Position numbers and translations under genes: made by a program. From Diaporthe sp. PMI_573 (Eukaryota > Ascomycota > Sordariomycetes > Diaporthales > Diaporthaceae): DNA of 64,000 bases. The notes under the pieces were generated by a model, which was given only the letters and a program-made list of their open reading frames with translations, made no database searches and had not been told where the DNA came from. The DNA lies in contig JAJTUP010000023.1 of assembly GCA_021399435.1 (NCBI GenBank), positions 955,455-1,019,454 on the forward strand, read 5' to 3'. Positions within the stretch are counted from its first letter, which is position 1, and every line of letters starts with the position of its first letter. Below, in pieces: positions 1 through 11,468 of this stretch.

Positions 1-1153
1 GCCACTCGGCTGGACTGCTGGCGTTCGGGGTAATAGAACAAGACGAGTACAGTAGCTGGCGCAATACGGTGATGAATCCTACCAGGACGTGTACAATGAG
101 AGCCGAGCTCGGTGATGTTATCTACACAGTGAGGTCTATGCAGTGCGGTTGCCGGATACTCCTTACCTCCTGGATCCACCTGGATGTGCGGTCGTGTCCG
201 TCCGTCCAATCCACAAGGACTCCCCGCAGCCATCTGACGCAGGAATGGGACTCACGATCGTCGAGAACCCTGCACTCCGCTGATAGCGAGCTTGTTGTTG
301 CCCGCGTGCCCGCCCGTGTCTCCACGGCCCCCAGGCCGGAAACCAGCGGCTTAGGCATGCGGCGTCGTTCCTTGCTTGGCCTGGCGTCTGACGGCGCGAG
401 CTACGCTCCCGGCTTGCTCCTCGTGTGGTGCAGCCGGCAAGGACGACCGGCCGCCAAGTTCATGGAGGCTCGAGATGCTAATTTTGACGTAAGTTTACGT
501 TTCGAAACTGCCTTGAGGAGGACGCGCATGATCAGCTTTGCGCCTCCCCGGCTGTTCCTGCGTTTGGCCTGAGTCGCCTACCTGCGTGACCTTTCCCCGG
601 GCCCTCGCGGAATCTGGGGAAACAATGAACAGGGAAAGCTTGAATCTGGGTGCTCCAGGCCTTCGGGGTGACCTTCCTGGTATGGGGTCGGAAGGAATGT
701 GGACTCTGCCAAATGCAGGGGTGTCCACGGCCGGACTGAGATCTCACATCAGAGTCCGGCACGTTCCTCGACCAGCTTGACTCTAGCAATCGAACCCCTA
801 CCGCTGAATCCCGTGGCCTGGCCTTTGTTTCGTAGTTAGAGGATAGAAACGGCAGTGTCCAAGACACAAATAGTCCGCCCATCCCCGCCCAACGTCGCTG
901 GGCCGAGTTGGTGAGGTATCCTCATTTGGTTCTTATCTACTTAGCCACATAAGTCAGACCGAATGACTCGGCTCGGCCTGGGAACTTGTTACATGCGGGC
1001 CCAGAGCCAGATATACTAAACTTCTAGCTTGTCCACAGAACGTAACCAAGACAATCGCTGTTATCGTTCAGGGGAACGAAGCGAGGGTGAAAATCAGAAG
1101 AAAATACAACTGACATTTGCTCCTCGTCACGGCAAAGCCGATTGACCGCAAAT
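1..1153. other. Intergenic, no gene recognised
   Basis: The left edge of the window has only short overlapping open frames on both strands, with no recognisable domain and no consistent splice structure. It presumably includes the promoter and 5' leader of the acetyltransferase gene that begins at 1154. Confidence 0.5.
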
Positions 1154-2356
1154 ATGGGCTCCTCCGTCAATGGACTACCCTCTGCAGAGCATCCGGATCT
1201 GGTGCTTAGGGAGTCGACCAAGGCTGAGCTGCAACATGTCTGGGGCCTCCATCATCCCATGTGGGGACCTGCACTGAGGATCGAGGAATATCTCGCACGA
1301 GAGGAATTCCTCATGACGGTGCCTCTGGCCAAGAATGGAGGAGTTACGCACTGGATCCTAACGGATAGGAACGCTCCCCCAGACAACAGACCCATCTATG
1401 CAAGCTGCGAGTCGCTGCGCAAGCGGGCGCTCGTCAGCCGGCACGGCCCAGGTGGCCCCGTTGTGCAGGACGGCATCGCCCACGGGGTCGCCTCGGTCTT
1501 CACCAACCCAGAGTACCGCGGCAAAGGCTATGCATCCCGGATGATGAAGGAGCTGGGCCCGAGGCTGGCGGAGTGGTCGGAAGGGAGGAAAGTAACCCAG
1601 GAGGGCCAGAGCGAGGAGAACGGGAACACGCGCTCGCTGTTCTCGGTGCTGTACTCTGACATCGGCAAGACCTTCTACGCCAAGACGGGATGGGAAGCAT
1701 TCGAAAGCACCCACCTTTCTTTCAAACCGGCCGCGGCTGCCGCTGAGGTGCCACCGTCAAACGTTAGGCTGCTGGGCTACCACGACCTCGCCATGCTGTG
1801 CCACCTGGACGAGAACCTGCTGCGGGGCAAGATGCAGCAGCAGGCAAGGGGCCTCCCCTCCAGCGACAAGGTGGTCTGCGCGGCGCTGGTACCGGAGCTC
1901 GACCAGATCTTCTGGCACCTGATGCGCGAGGACTTCATGACGAAGCACATCTTCCACAGGATCCCCCAGGCCAGGGGCGCGCTGTTCGGCGAGAGCGGCA
2001 GGAGGATCTGGGCGGTGTGGACGAGGGGCTACTACGGCGGCCTGGACAAGATTGAAGGCAACACGTTCCACATCCTCAGGTTTGTGGTGGAGGACGAGAA
2101 CAGCCCGGACGACTACGTGGCCGAGGGCTTCAGGGCCATCATCAGGGTCGCACAGGCAGAGGCGGCCGAGTGGCGGTCGTTCGACATCCAGATGTGGAAC
2201 CCATCGGAGCTCTTGAGGCGGGCCGCGGACAGTAGCGGCCTCAGGTATGAGTTTGTCGACAGGGAGAAGGACAGCATCCCGAGTCTGATGTGGTACGGGG
2301 ACGAGCCGACGGGGGCTGTGGATTGGGTTGCCAACGAGAAGTATGCATGGAACTAG
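1154..2356 (+). CDS. Lyc1-like GNAT-fold N-acetyltransferase
   Basis: Single-exon gene of 400 residues. The start is the first true ATG at 1154; the frame is open slightly further upstream, but only to a TTG. The N-terminal half has a GNAT-like core: a leading strand that begins 'LVLRESTKAELQHVW', and near residue 120 the stretch 'ASVFTNPEYRGKGYASRMM', whose RGKGYA matches the acetyl-CoA pyrophosphate-binding loop (Q/RxxGxG/A). The arrangement matches fungal proteins related to Yarrowia Lyc1, a lysine N6-acetyltransferase of lysine catabolism. The C-terminal half, from about residue 200, is the extra domain typical of that group and has no catalytic motif I recognise. Family assignment is from remembered resemblance; the substrate is unproven. 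It stands alone, with the next gene downstream on the same strand. Confidence 0.8.
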   Translation: MGSSVNGLPSAEHPDLVLRESTKAELQHVWGLHHPMWGPALRIEEYLAREEFLMTVPLAKNGGVTHWILTDRNAPPDNRPIYASCESLRKRALVSRHGPGGPVVQDGIAHGVASVFTNPEYRGKGYASRMMKELGPRLAEWSEGRKVTQEGQSEENGNTRSLFSVLYSDIGKTFYAKTGWEAFESTHLSFKPAAAAAEVPPSNVRLLGYHDLAMLCHLDENLLRGKMQQQARGLPSSDKVVCAALVPELDQIFWHLMREDFMTKHIFHRIPQARGALFGESGRRIWAVWTRGYYGGLDKIEGNTFHILRFVVEDENSPDDYVAEGFRAIIRVAQAEAAEWRSFDIQMWNPSELLRRAADSSGLRYEFVDREKDSIPSLMWYGDEPTGAVDWVANEKYAWN

Positions 2357-2696
2357 ACTGGGAAGGCAGATTCTTCATCCTGGCATGTACCAGCTTGATT
2401 CAGAAATTCGTACCAAGGTTACTCGCAGTCACCCAAGTACAAAAGCAGGCGAAGGGCAGGCGCGGGTGATGTGGCGGGCCTCCCCTCTCCAGAGTAGGCA
2501 CTTTGCATGGTACCTCGACCAGCCAAACTGCACCTTATCTTCAGACCCTTCCCACCAAACCCTACCCTCTCACGGAGCTCGACCACACTCAAAACATTCT
2601 TTCAACCCACTGGTATCAATATTTGACTCTCCTCGTTGGTGCACAGCATTCTACACAGCTGCCCCAGGTGACCTAGCCGAGCCAACAGCATCAATT
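2357..2696. other. Intergenic spacer / 5' leader
   Basis: A 340-bp gap between two genes on the same strand. The frame of the downstream gene stays open through it and into the previous coding region, but the first ATG giving a sensible protein is at 2697, so I treat this as terminator plus promoter and leader. Confidence 0.5.
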
Positions 2697-5630
2697 ATGG
2701 ATGCAAAGGACCCCTCCGAAGGCCACGGTCCACCAGGCCAACCATTCGTGTACCCAGGGGAGCCTACCCGCGTCCCTGATGAGGTCTTGCAATATGCCTA
2801 TGGGAACGATCTGATAACAGACTACACTCTCAATTCATTCTCTATCACCCATCTACTCACCGACACTGTCCGAGGCACTCTGCCGTCGATTGCCGAGGAT
2901 GGATTCACCGGCTCCAGTCACCTCCCGGATCTGGAAATCCCAGGAATCGAGCTTAGGAGCGAAAGGTTGGCCATCAGCCAGTCGGCAGAGACGCTCATAC
3001 GCGAGGTCCACCGCGAGCTACCGGACGACCAAGTTCAGTTGCTGACACAAGATATCATTGACTCTGGAAACACCAGGCACTTGAAGCTTGAGTTACCACT
3101 CCTTCGAACAGATAACGAGAGAGACATGAGAGAGTTCCGCGAAGAAATGGCAGCCCGGCGAGAGGTTCATATCGGGGACCATCGATTGCCGCTGGATCCT
3201 GTCACTGAGGAAGACGGCGAGGGCATGCAACTTCCTGCATACGCTCGTTCAGACGCCAACGAATTCCTGAGGAAGCTTGAAAACGAGAAATTGGGAATCA
3301 CAAGAAGCTCCTTCCAATTCCTCGCCGACGTAGTAAGGGATGACTACAGCGAGGAGGGACAGTGGAATTATCTCATGGAACAGGTCAGAGAGACCACGTG
3401 GGTGAAGGTGAGCAACCATACGACTTCAGCTCTGACTTGGCTCTCCTTACATGGTGTACTGTCCTGATTATGGTATCGCAAGCAGTGGAAACCTTCCTGC
3501 ATGCTTGACTGACAACAGGCACAACAGAACCCGGGTTTAGAAAGGCTAGAGTTGCCAATCTGCCCGCAGCTCAATTGGGACCAATTTCCCCCCCCAAATG
3601 ATGCTTACTTGGTCTCCATACCCTCTGATCTGAGCTCTTCGATCTTCGCCGATGACCTGAAAGCTGCTGAAGATCAGTTATTCAAGGAGTACGGAGACGT
3701 ATGGAGCGAGCCCACATCTCCGATCCTCGACCGATTCCTGGGTACAGAGATTTCAAATGAGGACGAGATGGAATTCTTGAGACACGCTTTTCAGGAGCAA
3801 TTAACAAACAGACATCTTGATGACTACAAAATTGAGCCACCGATACTGCCCAGTCTTCCTCTTGAAGAGCAGTTCCTACCTGGACCCGAGGCGTTCGGAA
3901 ATTTTGTGGCCCAGGAGTTGGATATCGAAGGCCTCACTGCCGAGTTTCTTGAGAATTTCTCAGACGATAATCTTGAAGACGAGTTCGCGATTATGGCAGA
4001 CTCGGCCATGAAGACCATCGAACAAGAACAACTCCAAGCAACTGATGCAACAGCTCGCGTTCCGGTGCCTGTCATGGACTTTTCCGTTCCTAAACCAGAA
4101 TGGGCACGATTAGGCAACAATGGAGAAGCCATTTTCAAGTACATACAGTGCGGCAACGACAGCCTCTTCAGGCTGCCAAAATGGCCACGGGACAATGTCA
4201 CCGAACGCAAGCTGATATGGAGGCCAATCGGGTCCGGGGCAGGCACCGTCTCAACAAAGGAGACAATAGATGCGGATGACACTCTGCTCGAAACATACCT
4301 CGGGCCTCTCGACAGTAATTGGGTTCCCAGCAGCCTTGACTTCGTCCAGAAACAAGAGAGGCTGGCAATACTCGAACACATGACGGAAGACGATGAGATC
4401 GAGATCGACTTGAAGAAGCCGAAGCAGCGCACCAAAACTTCCCTTGAGATGGGCGCAAAGAGAGCACTTGATGCAGTCGACAGCACAAGCTCAAAGAAAC
4501 CTCGCTCGTCTTCGAGCTATACTGGCGATAACGGTCAATCCTTGCTTGTGGGAAACTCCCCGGGCGCATCTGCGGAACTCCTGAGCAACTTTATGGAGCT
4601 CCATGCGCCGAAAAAGAAGTGGTCTGTCAGCAAATATTTCCCTACCGTGGAACATGCAACGTCGGCGCTTCCGGCTCTGGAGGGGCCAGCTCCTTCAGAG
4701 CCGTCCAAGGAGTCTCGGAAATCGGGCCAGCATGAAATATCAGCAGAAGCGGAGGCTGAATCCCACTCAAAGCCGGCTATTCGGACGCCATATCCATCTT
4801 TCACGCCCATTTCCACCCCGTTGAAAATCTTCATCTCTCTGACCGCCCCCAGGCACCTGATACGAGCCCTCGAGGGCCTCCTTCCAGGCATCATTTTGAT
4901 AGAACGCGACTACAATAAACACAACGGTTTTGTCTGGAGTCCAGGTTCCGTTTCCCGCACTGAGGTAGTTCCACCTCTTGCTTTTGATGCGGATCTTACT
5001 CTGTCCCCGTCGACTGGGGTGGTCACCACATCCATGATCATGGTTCGCCAGAAGCCACGACCACAATCGGTCAAAAACGGCCTCCAAGAGAGAATCGAGA
5101 AGATTTCTCCGCGGTATGACCGGCTGATTGTCCTTGTGGGAGGCAATAGTGGCTCTGACGATACCTTCCGGGAGATGTCGTCGTCAGATGCGGCAGCCCT
5201 CACGGAGTTTCAGGGGTTTGCAAGCGGGCTGAATTGCAACGCTCTGGTGCACTACATTGGCGGCGGCGATGACACACTGTCAAAATGGGTTGCCTCTCTC
5301 GTGTGTCGATATGGCCAGCCGGACCCGAATGTGCAGATGTGCCTGATGGAGGAGGAAACGCTGTGGGAACTGTGGCTGCGAAGGGCGGGCTTCAATGTCT
5401 ACGCAGCCCAGATGGTGGCTGGGCAGCTGAAAGTGCCCAATACGGATACAGACACGAGCGGGGAACACCACGGTCTGGCCTGGTTCACCACGATGGGGGA
5501 ACACCACGGTCTGGCCGGGTTCGCCACGATGACTCGGAACGAAAGGATGCGCCGCTTTGGGCCGGTAATTGGGCCGCGGGTCGTGGAGCGTGTTAGCCGG
5601 GCGGTGGATGGGATTTGGAACAAACCTTGA
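2697..5630 (+). CDS. Possible Zip2/SHOC1-type XPF-like meiotic protein
   Basis: Two exons, 2697-3407 and 3519-5630, encode 940 residues. The donor GTGAGC follows Lys237; the acceptor is a NAGNAG-like pair (3518 or 3527), both in frame. The N-terminal two thirds are acidic and mostly disordered. From about residue 667 to 830 there is a folded region whose order of strands resembles the XPF/ERCC1 nuclease fold: a hydrophobic strand, an 'ADLTLSPSTGVV' hairpin, a strand 'SMIMVRQKP', a helix, then 'RYDRLIVLVGG'. The nuclease signature GD...ERKxxxD is absent. A short helical tail follows ('ETLWELWLRRAGFNVYAAQ'), where family members carry helix-hairpin-helix motifs. This layout fits the nuclease-dead Zip2/SHOC1 group that stabilises meiotic crossover intermediates. 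That is inference; it could be another fungal protein of unknown function. An in-frame 36-bp duplication lies near the C-terminus. Confidence 0.55.
5460..5531 (+). repeat. In-frame 36-bp tandem duplication
   Basis: Two adjacent 36-bp units (5460-5495 and 5496-5531) differ at only two positions. They encode two copies of a 12-residue unit beginning GEHHGLA near the C-terminus of the XPF-like protein. The high identity suggests a recent slippage duplication, or an expansion maintained in frame. Confidence 0.9.
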
Positions 5631-5866
5631 CTTGGGCGGTGACGATGAAGGGTAGGCATGTCGAATCGCAGCTCGTCTCGCATTTTCCGAGAGGCCTCTA
5701 GGGAGCTTATCTACTTGCGCTGGACACAAGGCTCTCCTTTCGTTGTGATTTTTGTGGGGTGATCAGCAGTTGGAAGCCAGCTACAAAGGCAAAGATTGAT
5801 CTGCAATATTTCAGGCTGAGGAGCTCTAATCACATTCGCTAAAACTTCTCATAATCAAAATACTCA

Positions 5867-7618
5867 TCAACCTATTGGCCCAGTATCTATAGCAGATATG
5901 TCTATCTGTGAGGCGTCTTGATAAGACATGCCCACATGGGCATCAGCTTGAGTGGTATCCATCTCCGGGGTAACCATTGCCTCAGGGCTGACCTCATCAT
6001 GCGATTTTGCGCGTATGCTCCAGATCTTCAGATACGATTTGTCAAAAGTCCGGTTGTTAGAAACCTGCCTAGCAGGCCGATGCAGACTGGATGAGGAGCT
6101 AGACGACGACGAGCTATCCGATCCGTCATCGGAAGAAGAGCCGGTGCTTGAGCTCGAGGATGGGGATGAAGAACGGGCCGAGGAGGACATTTCATCGCCA
6201 TGGTTATCGCCCTTGCCGGTGATCCTCCAACCCCCAGTGCAGGTTGCAACAACGGACCCGTACTTGTGAAGGGAGACGCTGCCTACCGGAGACCGCGGGA
6301 GCCTCTCCTCGCCATCGCGCTCACCTATGGTCGAGAAGTCCCACGAGGGCCAGATGGCGCCTTCGTCGTTGCCGACGCCCTGCCACACGTTGACCGTGCC
6401 GTCTCTCGTGCCCGCCCAGACCTCGAAGCCGCCCACGCCCTCCGAGTCGGGGTAGACGGTGAGATCCAGCCTCTGGTGTGTCAGGGCATCGCGGTCGGCC
6501 AGAAAGCCTAGAACTTTGTTCGTCACGCGGACGTCATAGATCAGGACACCGGTGGACTGCCGCTCGTTCACGAGGAGATACCGCCCGTCGGGCGACCATG
6601 CCGTCTGGGTGATACCGGCGCCGCCTATGCCTCGTCTGGCCGTCTGGTGCTGCGGCGAACCTGGCGGGGAATTTTGGACAGTCATGCAGGCAGCCGCCTC
6701 GGCGACGCTCCAGGTAGCGACACGCTCGCCCCCTCGGGCAAAGTCGTACAGTCCTACCCATCGTGTCCAGGTGCCGGCTGCGAGCAGTCCAGTGGGCACG
6801 TAGTTCTCGTCGCTCTGCATAGATATCGCAGACACCACGCCGCGCATGCCGACGCCGTTACCCTTGGATATGTGGCGCTTGGACGGGATGGTGTGGACGA
6901 CCTGCTGCGGGCCGTCGCCTATCCGGTGGAGGTTGAACTGTGCGACGAGGTTGTTACTCCCGACGAAGAAGGATGGGCTGGTTGCAGCGTAGGGGTTCGG
7001 CCAAGCAAGTGAGTGCACGGGGAGGTAGGCCTCTGTCTGGGGCGAGATCAGGCGATACGAGAACAGGGAACTGTGCCTATCCGGCTGGTGGTTGGATGCC
7101 TTGTGCTCATCACCGGGGGTTGGTGTAGCTGGAAGAGCCCGGAATATCTGAATTGGGTGATCACGGCAGGCGACGAGCACATGGTGAGTGCCGGGGTTTT
7201 CCAAGGCGAAGTAAGGAGCCGGTGCGAATACATTGGTCGTCTCTGGGAGATCAAGCGTCTTCTGGGGGCCAAGAATAAGCGGGTGTTCCCGCGGCTCAAG
7301 CAGGTCCGAGGGGACGACGAAGCTGCAGAGTTGATTGTGATATGTGGATGCGATAATGGTTGTCCCATCAGCAGTCCTGGACGAGATTGATTGTTCAGCC
7401 CTTGTGTTGCCGTTCCTCTTTTCGAGGGAGACTCACCACTGCGCGCCCTTGTATATCGACGGGGACCTCGATACATCCTCGTCCTTAGTCGAGCTAGAGT
7501 CGCTGTCGTTGGACTTTCGTGGGCTTGGGCTGATTGGCTTTGGTCCATCCGCGGCGGGAATAGCCTGGCCATGCGTGTTGAAGGCCACCAAGTTCACATG
7601 TGATGCTACAGCCGGCAT
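5867..7618 (-). CDS. WRAP53/TCAB1-Swt21-type WD40 protein
   Basis: Two exons, 7437-7618 and 5867-7376, joined across a 60-bp GTGAGT...CCAG intron inside the codon for Trp61, give 563 residues. The second exon continues in frame as 'TADGTTIIASTYHNQL', which completes the first WD blade. Blade-like segments follow across roughly residues 60-430, including 'AWSPDGRYLLV', 'GTRDGTVNVWQG' and 'VGSVSLHKYGSVVATCTGG'. The order and spacing match human WRAP53 (a telomerase and Cajal-body factor) and yeast Swt21 (a splicing modulator). A serine-rich acidic tail of about 60 residues precedes a last short blade-like strand 'SYLKIWSI'. Likely nuclear, in small-RNP biogenesis. It converges with the XPF-like gene and shares a divergent promoter region with the PQ-loop gene. 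Confidence 0.85.
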
Positions 7619-8600
7619 TTTGCCAGACCGACTTCTTTGTGGTTGCTCTCCGGCCGGGCCACGGCTCGCTGCTCCAGCTCTTGGTCATACAACCCCTTCC
7701 ATGATCTGTTCCACCGACTGATTGGTAATCGAGCGTAAGCTTGCAGTAAGTGGTGGTTGAGTGAAGCTGTATGTGAGCTGTCACCCAAAGCTTCTTTCCG
7801 TCGTGCCGCGCAGTGTTCAAGCTTCTCTGGGTTGGATGGGTCGTGCCGCGCTCGGTGAACTGGGTGGGTCTTCAGGTCACATAGCAGCCAGCCAATCGGC
7901 ATTGGGGTTGAAGCTTGCAGGGTCGCAATCCGCTCCTGTTGTACTATGGCAGTTATGGTAGACGCTAGAAGCTCCCCCCTGGTCGGACCCACGTTTGCCT
8001 GTCCACATGCCACCCTGCCTGCCACCCTGCCACCCTGCCTCCGTGCTTCCGATGCTGCAGCTGCCCTCCTCGGTACCTGCCCTCCTCGGTCAACGCCTCG
8101 CTCATCCGCACCTGCCCTCATTCATCGTCGACGTGCGGTATCTTGCGCAAGTACTGTTGCACAGCACCACGTCTTTGTCCTCCTGCACGCCGTATTCCGT
8201 CCACGTCACGGCGCGGTGACCCGAAACGGCCTGTTGCCTTCCCACGCGTTCAATATATTGGGAGATCCACGATCCCGTCGTCGTCGTCGGGCACGACTGC
8301 CTGGCCCCCTGCGTGTGTCTCGCATTCTCCCATGCTCCTCATTAGCGCCCTCAACGGCCGTGCATCCTGATTCCGCCTTCTGTGTCTTGATCCTTGTCTT
8401 GTCCCTGCGACAAAACAATACAAGTACATATTCAGAACCCCGCCTCTCGACCTTGACGTCTAGTGAATCTCAACGACCGTCTACTGGCTGTACGATCCCA
8501 CACCGATAATACAGGACCACTCATCCTCTTCGCTCCGTCGTTACGCGTCGGTCGCATCCCGGGATCCAGACTTGGCGGTGCAACAGAAGCCTGTGTCGCG
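7619..8600. other. Divergent intergenic region
   Basis: About 980 bp between the start codons of the WD40 gene (minus strand) and the PQ-loop gene (plus strand), so it should hold both promoters and leaders. Near 8010-8110 are short C-rich direct repeats of CCACCCTGCCT and CCTGCCCTC type. No coding gene is supported. Confidence 0.5.
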
Positions 8601-9755
8601 ATGGAGTCACCCGAGGATCAGTGTCAACGTCTCCGTGACCCGGGCTTCGTGAACCTTGTGGTCTCCATGTACGTGCACCACGAACTTCCAAACCTACTAG
8701 CACAACAGGGGCCCGTGTTTGCCTTTTCTCGTCCAGCCGCAGCTATTGACTGGAACTAGCATTATCGTCGTCGGCCTCCTCATCTCATACCTCCCCCAGC
8801 ATTACCGCATCATCTCCCGACGCACCTCTGAGGGCATCTCACCCTACTTCGTCCTTCTTGGTACGACCTCGGCAACTGCGGGATTCGCCAACATCCTCAC
8901 ACAGCCCCAGAGTATTCAGGATGCCGGATGCTGTAAGGAGCTCGAGACCTTCCAGTGTATGGCCGGCGTCTTGGGCATCGTGCAACTCGGCATGCAGTGG
9001 GTTTGCTTCGCCTTCATGCAAGTAACCTCGATCATCCCGACCCCCCTTTATTGATATTGACTCTCGTAACCAGATTCGTGCTGTTCCTCGTCTTCTTTCG
9101 TTTCACAGATGCCAGCGTCCCCGAAGAGGAGCTTGAGAATGCCGAGGAGGAGCCCAACTGGCAGACCGCGATCATGGTCGCTAGTATCGTCCTTGTCCAC
9201 ATGCTGCTCACCGTAGTCCTGACCGCCATCTTCGCCCTCGCTCTACCTACCCATCTCACTAGCTGGTCCGTCTTCAACGGGGTGCTCGCCGCGGGCCTCG
9301 CTGCCATCCAGTACATCCCCCAAATCACCATGACATACCACCTAAAGCATGTCGGAAGCTTGAGCATCCCCATGATGTGCATCCAGACACCCGGCGGCTT
9401 CCTATTCGCCGCGAGTCTGGCCGCGAGGCTGGGCTGGGCTGGTTGGAGCACGTGGGGCATATACTTGTTGACTGCCTTCATGCAAGGAAGTTTGCTTTGC
9501 ATGGCGTTGTACTACATCTTCTCCGAAGGCTCGGATGACGAGACTGCAAGGCCCGGCGTCCGCCGCTCTCATTCTCGCGTCTACGCTAATGGCTTGGACG
9601 AGAATACGGCGACAACATACTCGGGACACCCAGAGCAGTACGCCACCTCCAACGACCAGCTGGGCGACATTATTGATCGGCAGGAGGCAGCGGCTGCGTC
9701 CGAGAGGCAGCCGCTGCTCAAACCTGGAGGCATCGGAACCAGTAGTGAACGCTGA
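8601..9755 (+). CDS. PQ-loop repeat membrane protein
   Basis: Three exons, 8601-8668, 8760-9017 and 9074-9755, encode 335 residues. Intron 1 (GTACGT...CTAG) was chosen because it joins 'FVNLVVS' to 'IIIVVGLLISYL', one continuous membrane helix. Intron 2 starts with GC (GCAAGT) rather than GT; only this donor keeps the frame and joins the helix 'QWVCFAF' to 'IFVLFLVFF'. Two PQ-loop motifs are visible: Pro35-Gln36 in 'SYLPQHYRIISRRTSEGIS' and Pro191-Gln192 in 'QYIPQITMTYHLKHVGSLS'. About seven hydrophobic segments are present, as in cystinosin/Ypq lysosomal and vacuolar amino-acid exporters and SWEET/MTN3 proteins. The cytosolic tail is hydrophilic and ends with a dileucine-like 'ERQPLLKP', a common vacuolar sorting signal. 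Likely a vacuolar or endomembrane transporter; substrate unknown. Confidence 0.85.
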
Positions 9756-11468
9756 AGCAACCCGCATCGATGTCTCCGTCACCCTACACAGACCATTTAG
9801 ATTACTCATTGCTCGAGGACCACCAGTTGAACTGCCCCACCTCACCAAAACACACAGCGAGTAGGTGTGGAGCTGGAAAAGAGCTGCAATTTGGCTCAGA
9901 GTGTCTGGTTTCGCAGTGCCTCAGGTCATCGGCTACTCGGCGTTGGGGCTGGTCAGGCTCTAGGGATGGAAGTACCCGCATCCCCTGGCGTTTCTAGGCG
10001 GTATATTCAATTCACGACTTGTCATAGTAAATGATTCATTGGAGCCTTTTTAGAGCATTTAATAAGACGTGATAAATTATTCCTTCCCAGGAATGCTGAG
10101 GATGGTGCCACTATCCACGACATGGGAAGCAAAGACTGGCATGACATCTCAATGTACTACACGAAGCCCCGAGACACACCTAGCATTATCCGATTTGACG
10201 AAATCCACGAGCAGTAAAACCACGTGCTTCATTCTGACAAGAGTGAGTTGTACATCTCGAGTGGACGTTTAGTTTGTGGTCCGAGAATATCCATCATCAA
10301 ACAACGTTCACGCGCGTATATCCAGCCTGGTCGCGCCACTTATTCTATTCTCTCATATTCTCCGATGCCCAATAGTTTAAAACCTGGTTATTATACAAAA
10401 TACCGTATGCTGAGCCCACAATCAGCCTACATGTGGTCGATAATGTGAATCCTCAAGGAGAAATACAAGGGTTGATCCATGTAAGTTGATTGGTCACAAT
10501 AGGCACAACAGAGGGGGGGGTGGCGATGTCGGCTGTGTCTACGCAAACAGCGGACTCAGGCACTGGAAGATTATAGAAAGAGGCCTTTTGCAAAGCGTTG
10601 CGGACAATTTCACGAACATCCTTTCGAGAACTTCTTCCGTCGTGCGGGTCGCTTGATATGGAGAGGCATGAAAGAGCAACATTCGATCCTGGTGGTCCCC
10701 CGTGTCATGATCAGATTGCACGTATTGTCTGGCGAGATACAATAGATCGACCGCTTGGGCGTATATGCCACGCTCAGTGAACGGAGCACACCTCTGAGGA
10801 ATATGTAGGGCACTCGTCCTGGACAATGCTTGCCCGGTAGTTGACGGGCTTGTCCATATGCGTTCTTCTGTGCCCATGGTCATGGCCATCCTAGTAATAA
10901 GAACATTCCGGTTTACTGCACGGTACCTTGGCCAAGGGAAAAGAGTCAAGGGATAATTCTCATTTCTTCTTACAGACCCAGAGTAAGTATTGGTTGTTGA
11001 GATGAAAAATGGTCTAGTCTACTGTGTACTTGTGAGCAGCCAGCCCAAGGGTCGAACCCTCGTAGAACTGCTGCACAACAGGATTAGCCCCTGAATAGCC
11101 TGGTAGCCCCCACCCAACAGGAGTTCGCATGCGGTTCTTGCACTGCGTGCCCCCCGCAATCGCTCCGATTGGCTTATCAATGCGGCGTGTCTTATCTCCC
11201 CTGGCCGAGTGACTGTAGACGACGTAGGCTATTAACCCACTATGAATAGGCATGTGTCATTGAGCTGGTCTTGAATTACTCCCCTTTCTTTGCACATTGT
11301 TCTCTTTGTTTCTCTTCTCACGGCATCTAGCTGCCCGAGTGCTTTTCTTCTATAGACCGGACTCGGCTCCTACGGATCGGGCCATTTGTGCCAGCCTGCA
11401 CAGAGACACACTTATTCCCGCCCGTCACCCGAGCCTCGAAGCACAAGGCCGAGCCCGCCACTCCCCTG
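9756..11468. other. Intergenic, small orphan frames only
   Basis: A 1.7-kb gap. On the minus strand a 79-residue frame with a true ATG (11253 down to 11014) ends in a plausible-looking stretch with 'GWGLPGYSGANPVVQQFYEG', but I cannot assign it. Another minus frame (10949-10539) has no upstream ATG. The right end presumably carries the promoter of the R3H gene. Confidence 0.4.

Noticed and set aside
2328..2696. Upstream open extension of the XPF-like gene
   Set aside because: It overlaps the end of the acetyltransferase gene and has no conserved look; the ATG at 2697 is the natural start.
8669..8708. Alternative 40-bp first intron for the PQ-loop gene
   Set aside because: Too short for a fungal intron, and it would interrupt the first membrane helix with a non-family sequence; the 91-bp intron ending at 8759 fits better.
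11055..11068. GGGTTCGACCC on the minus strand, resembling a tRNA T-arm / B box
   Set aside because: The T stem has a mismatch in standard numbering, and no D-arm, anticodon arm or acceptor stem could be folded upstream.
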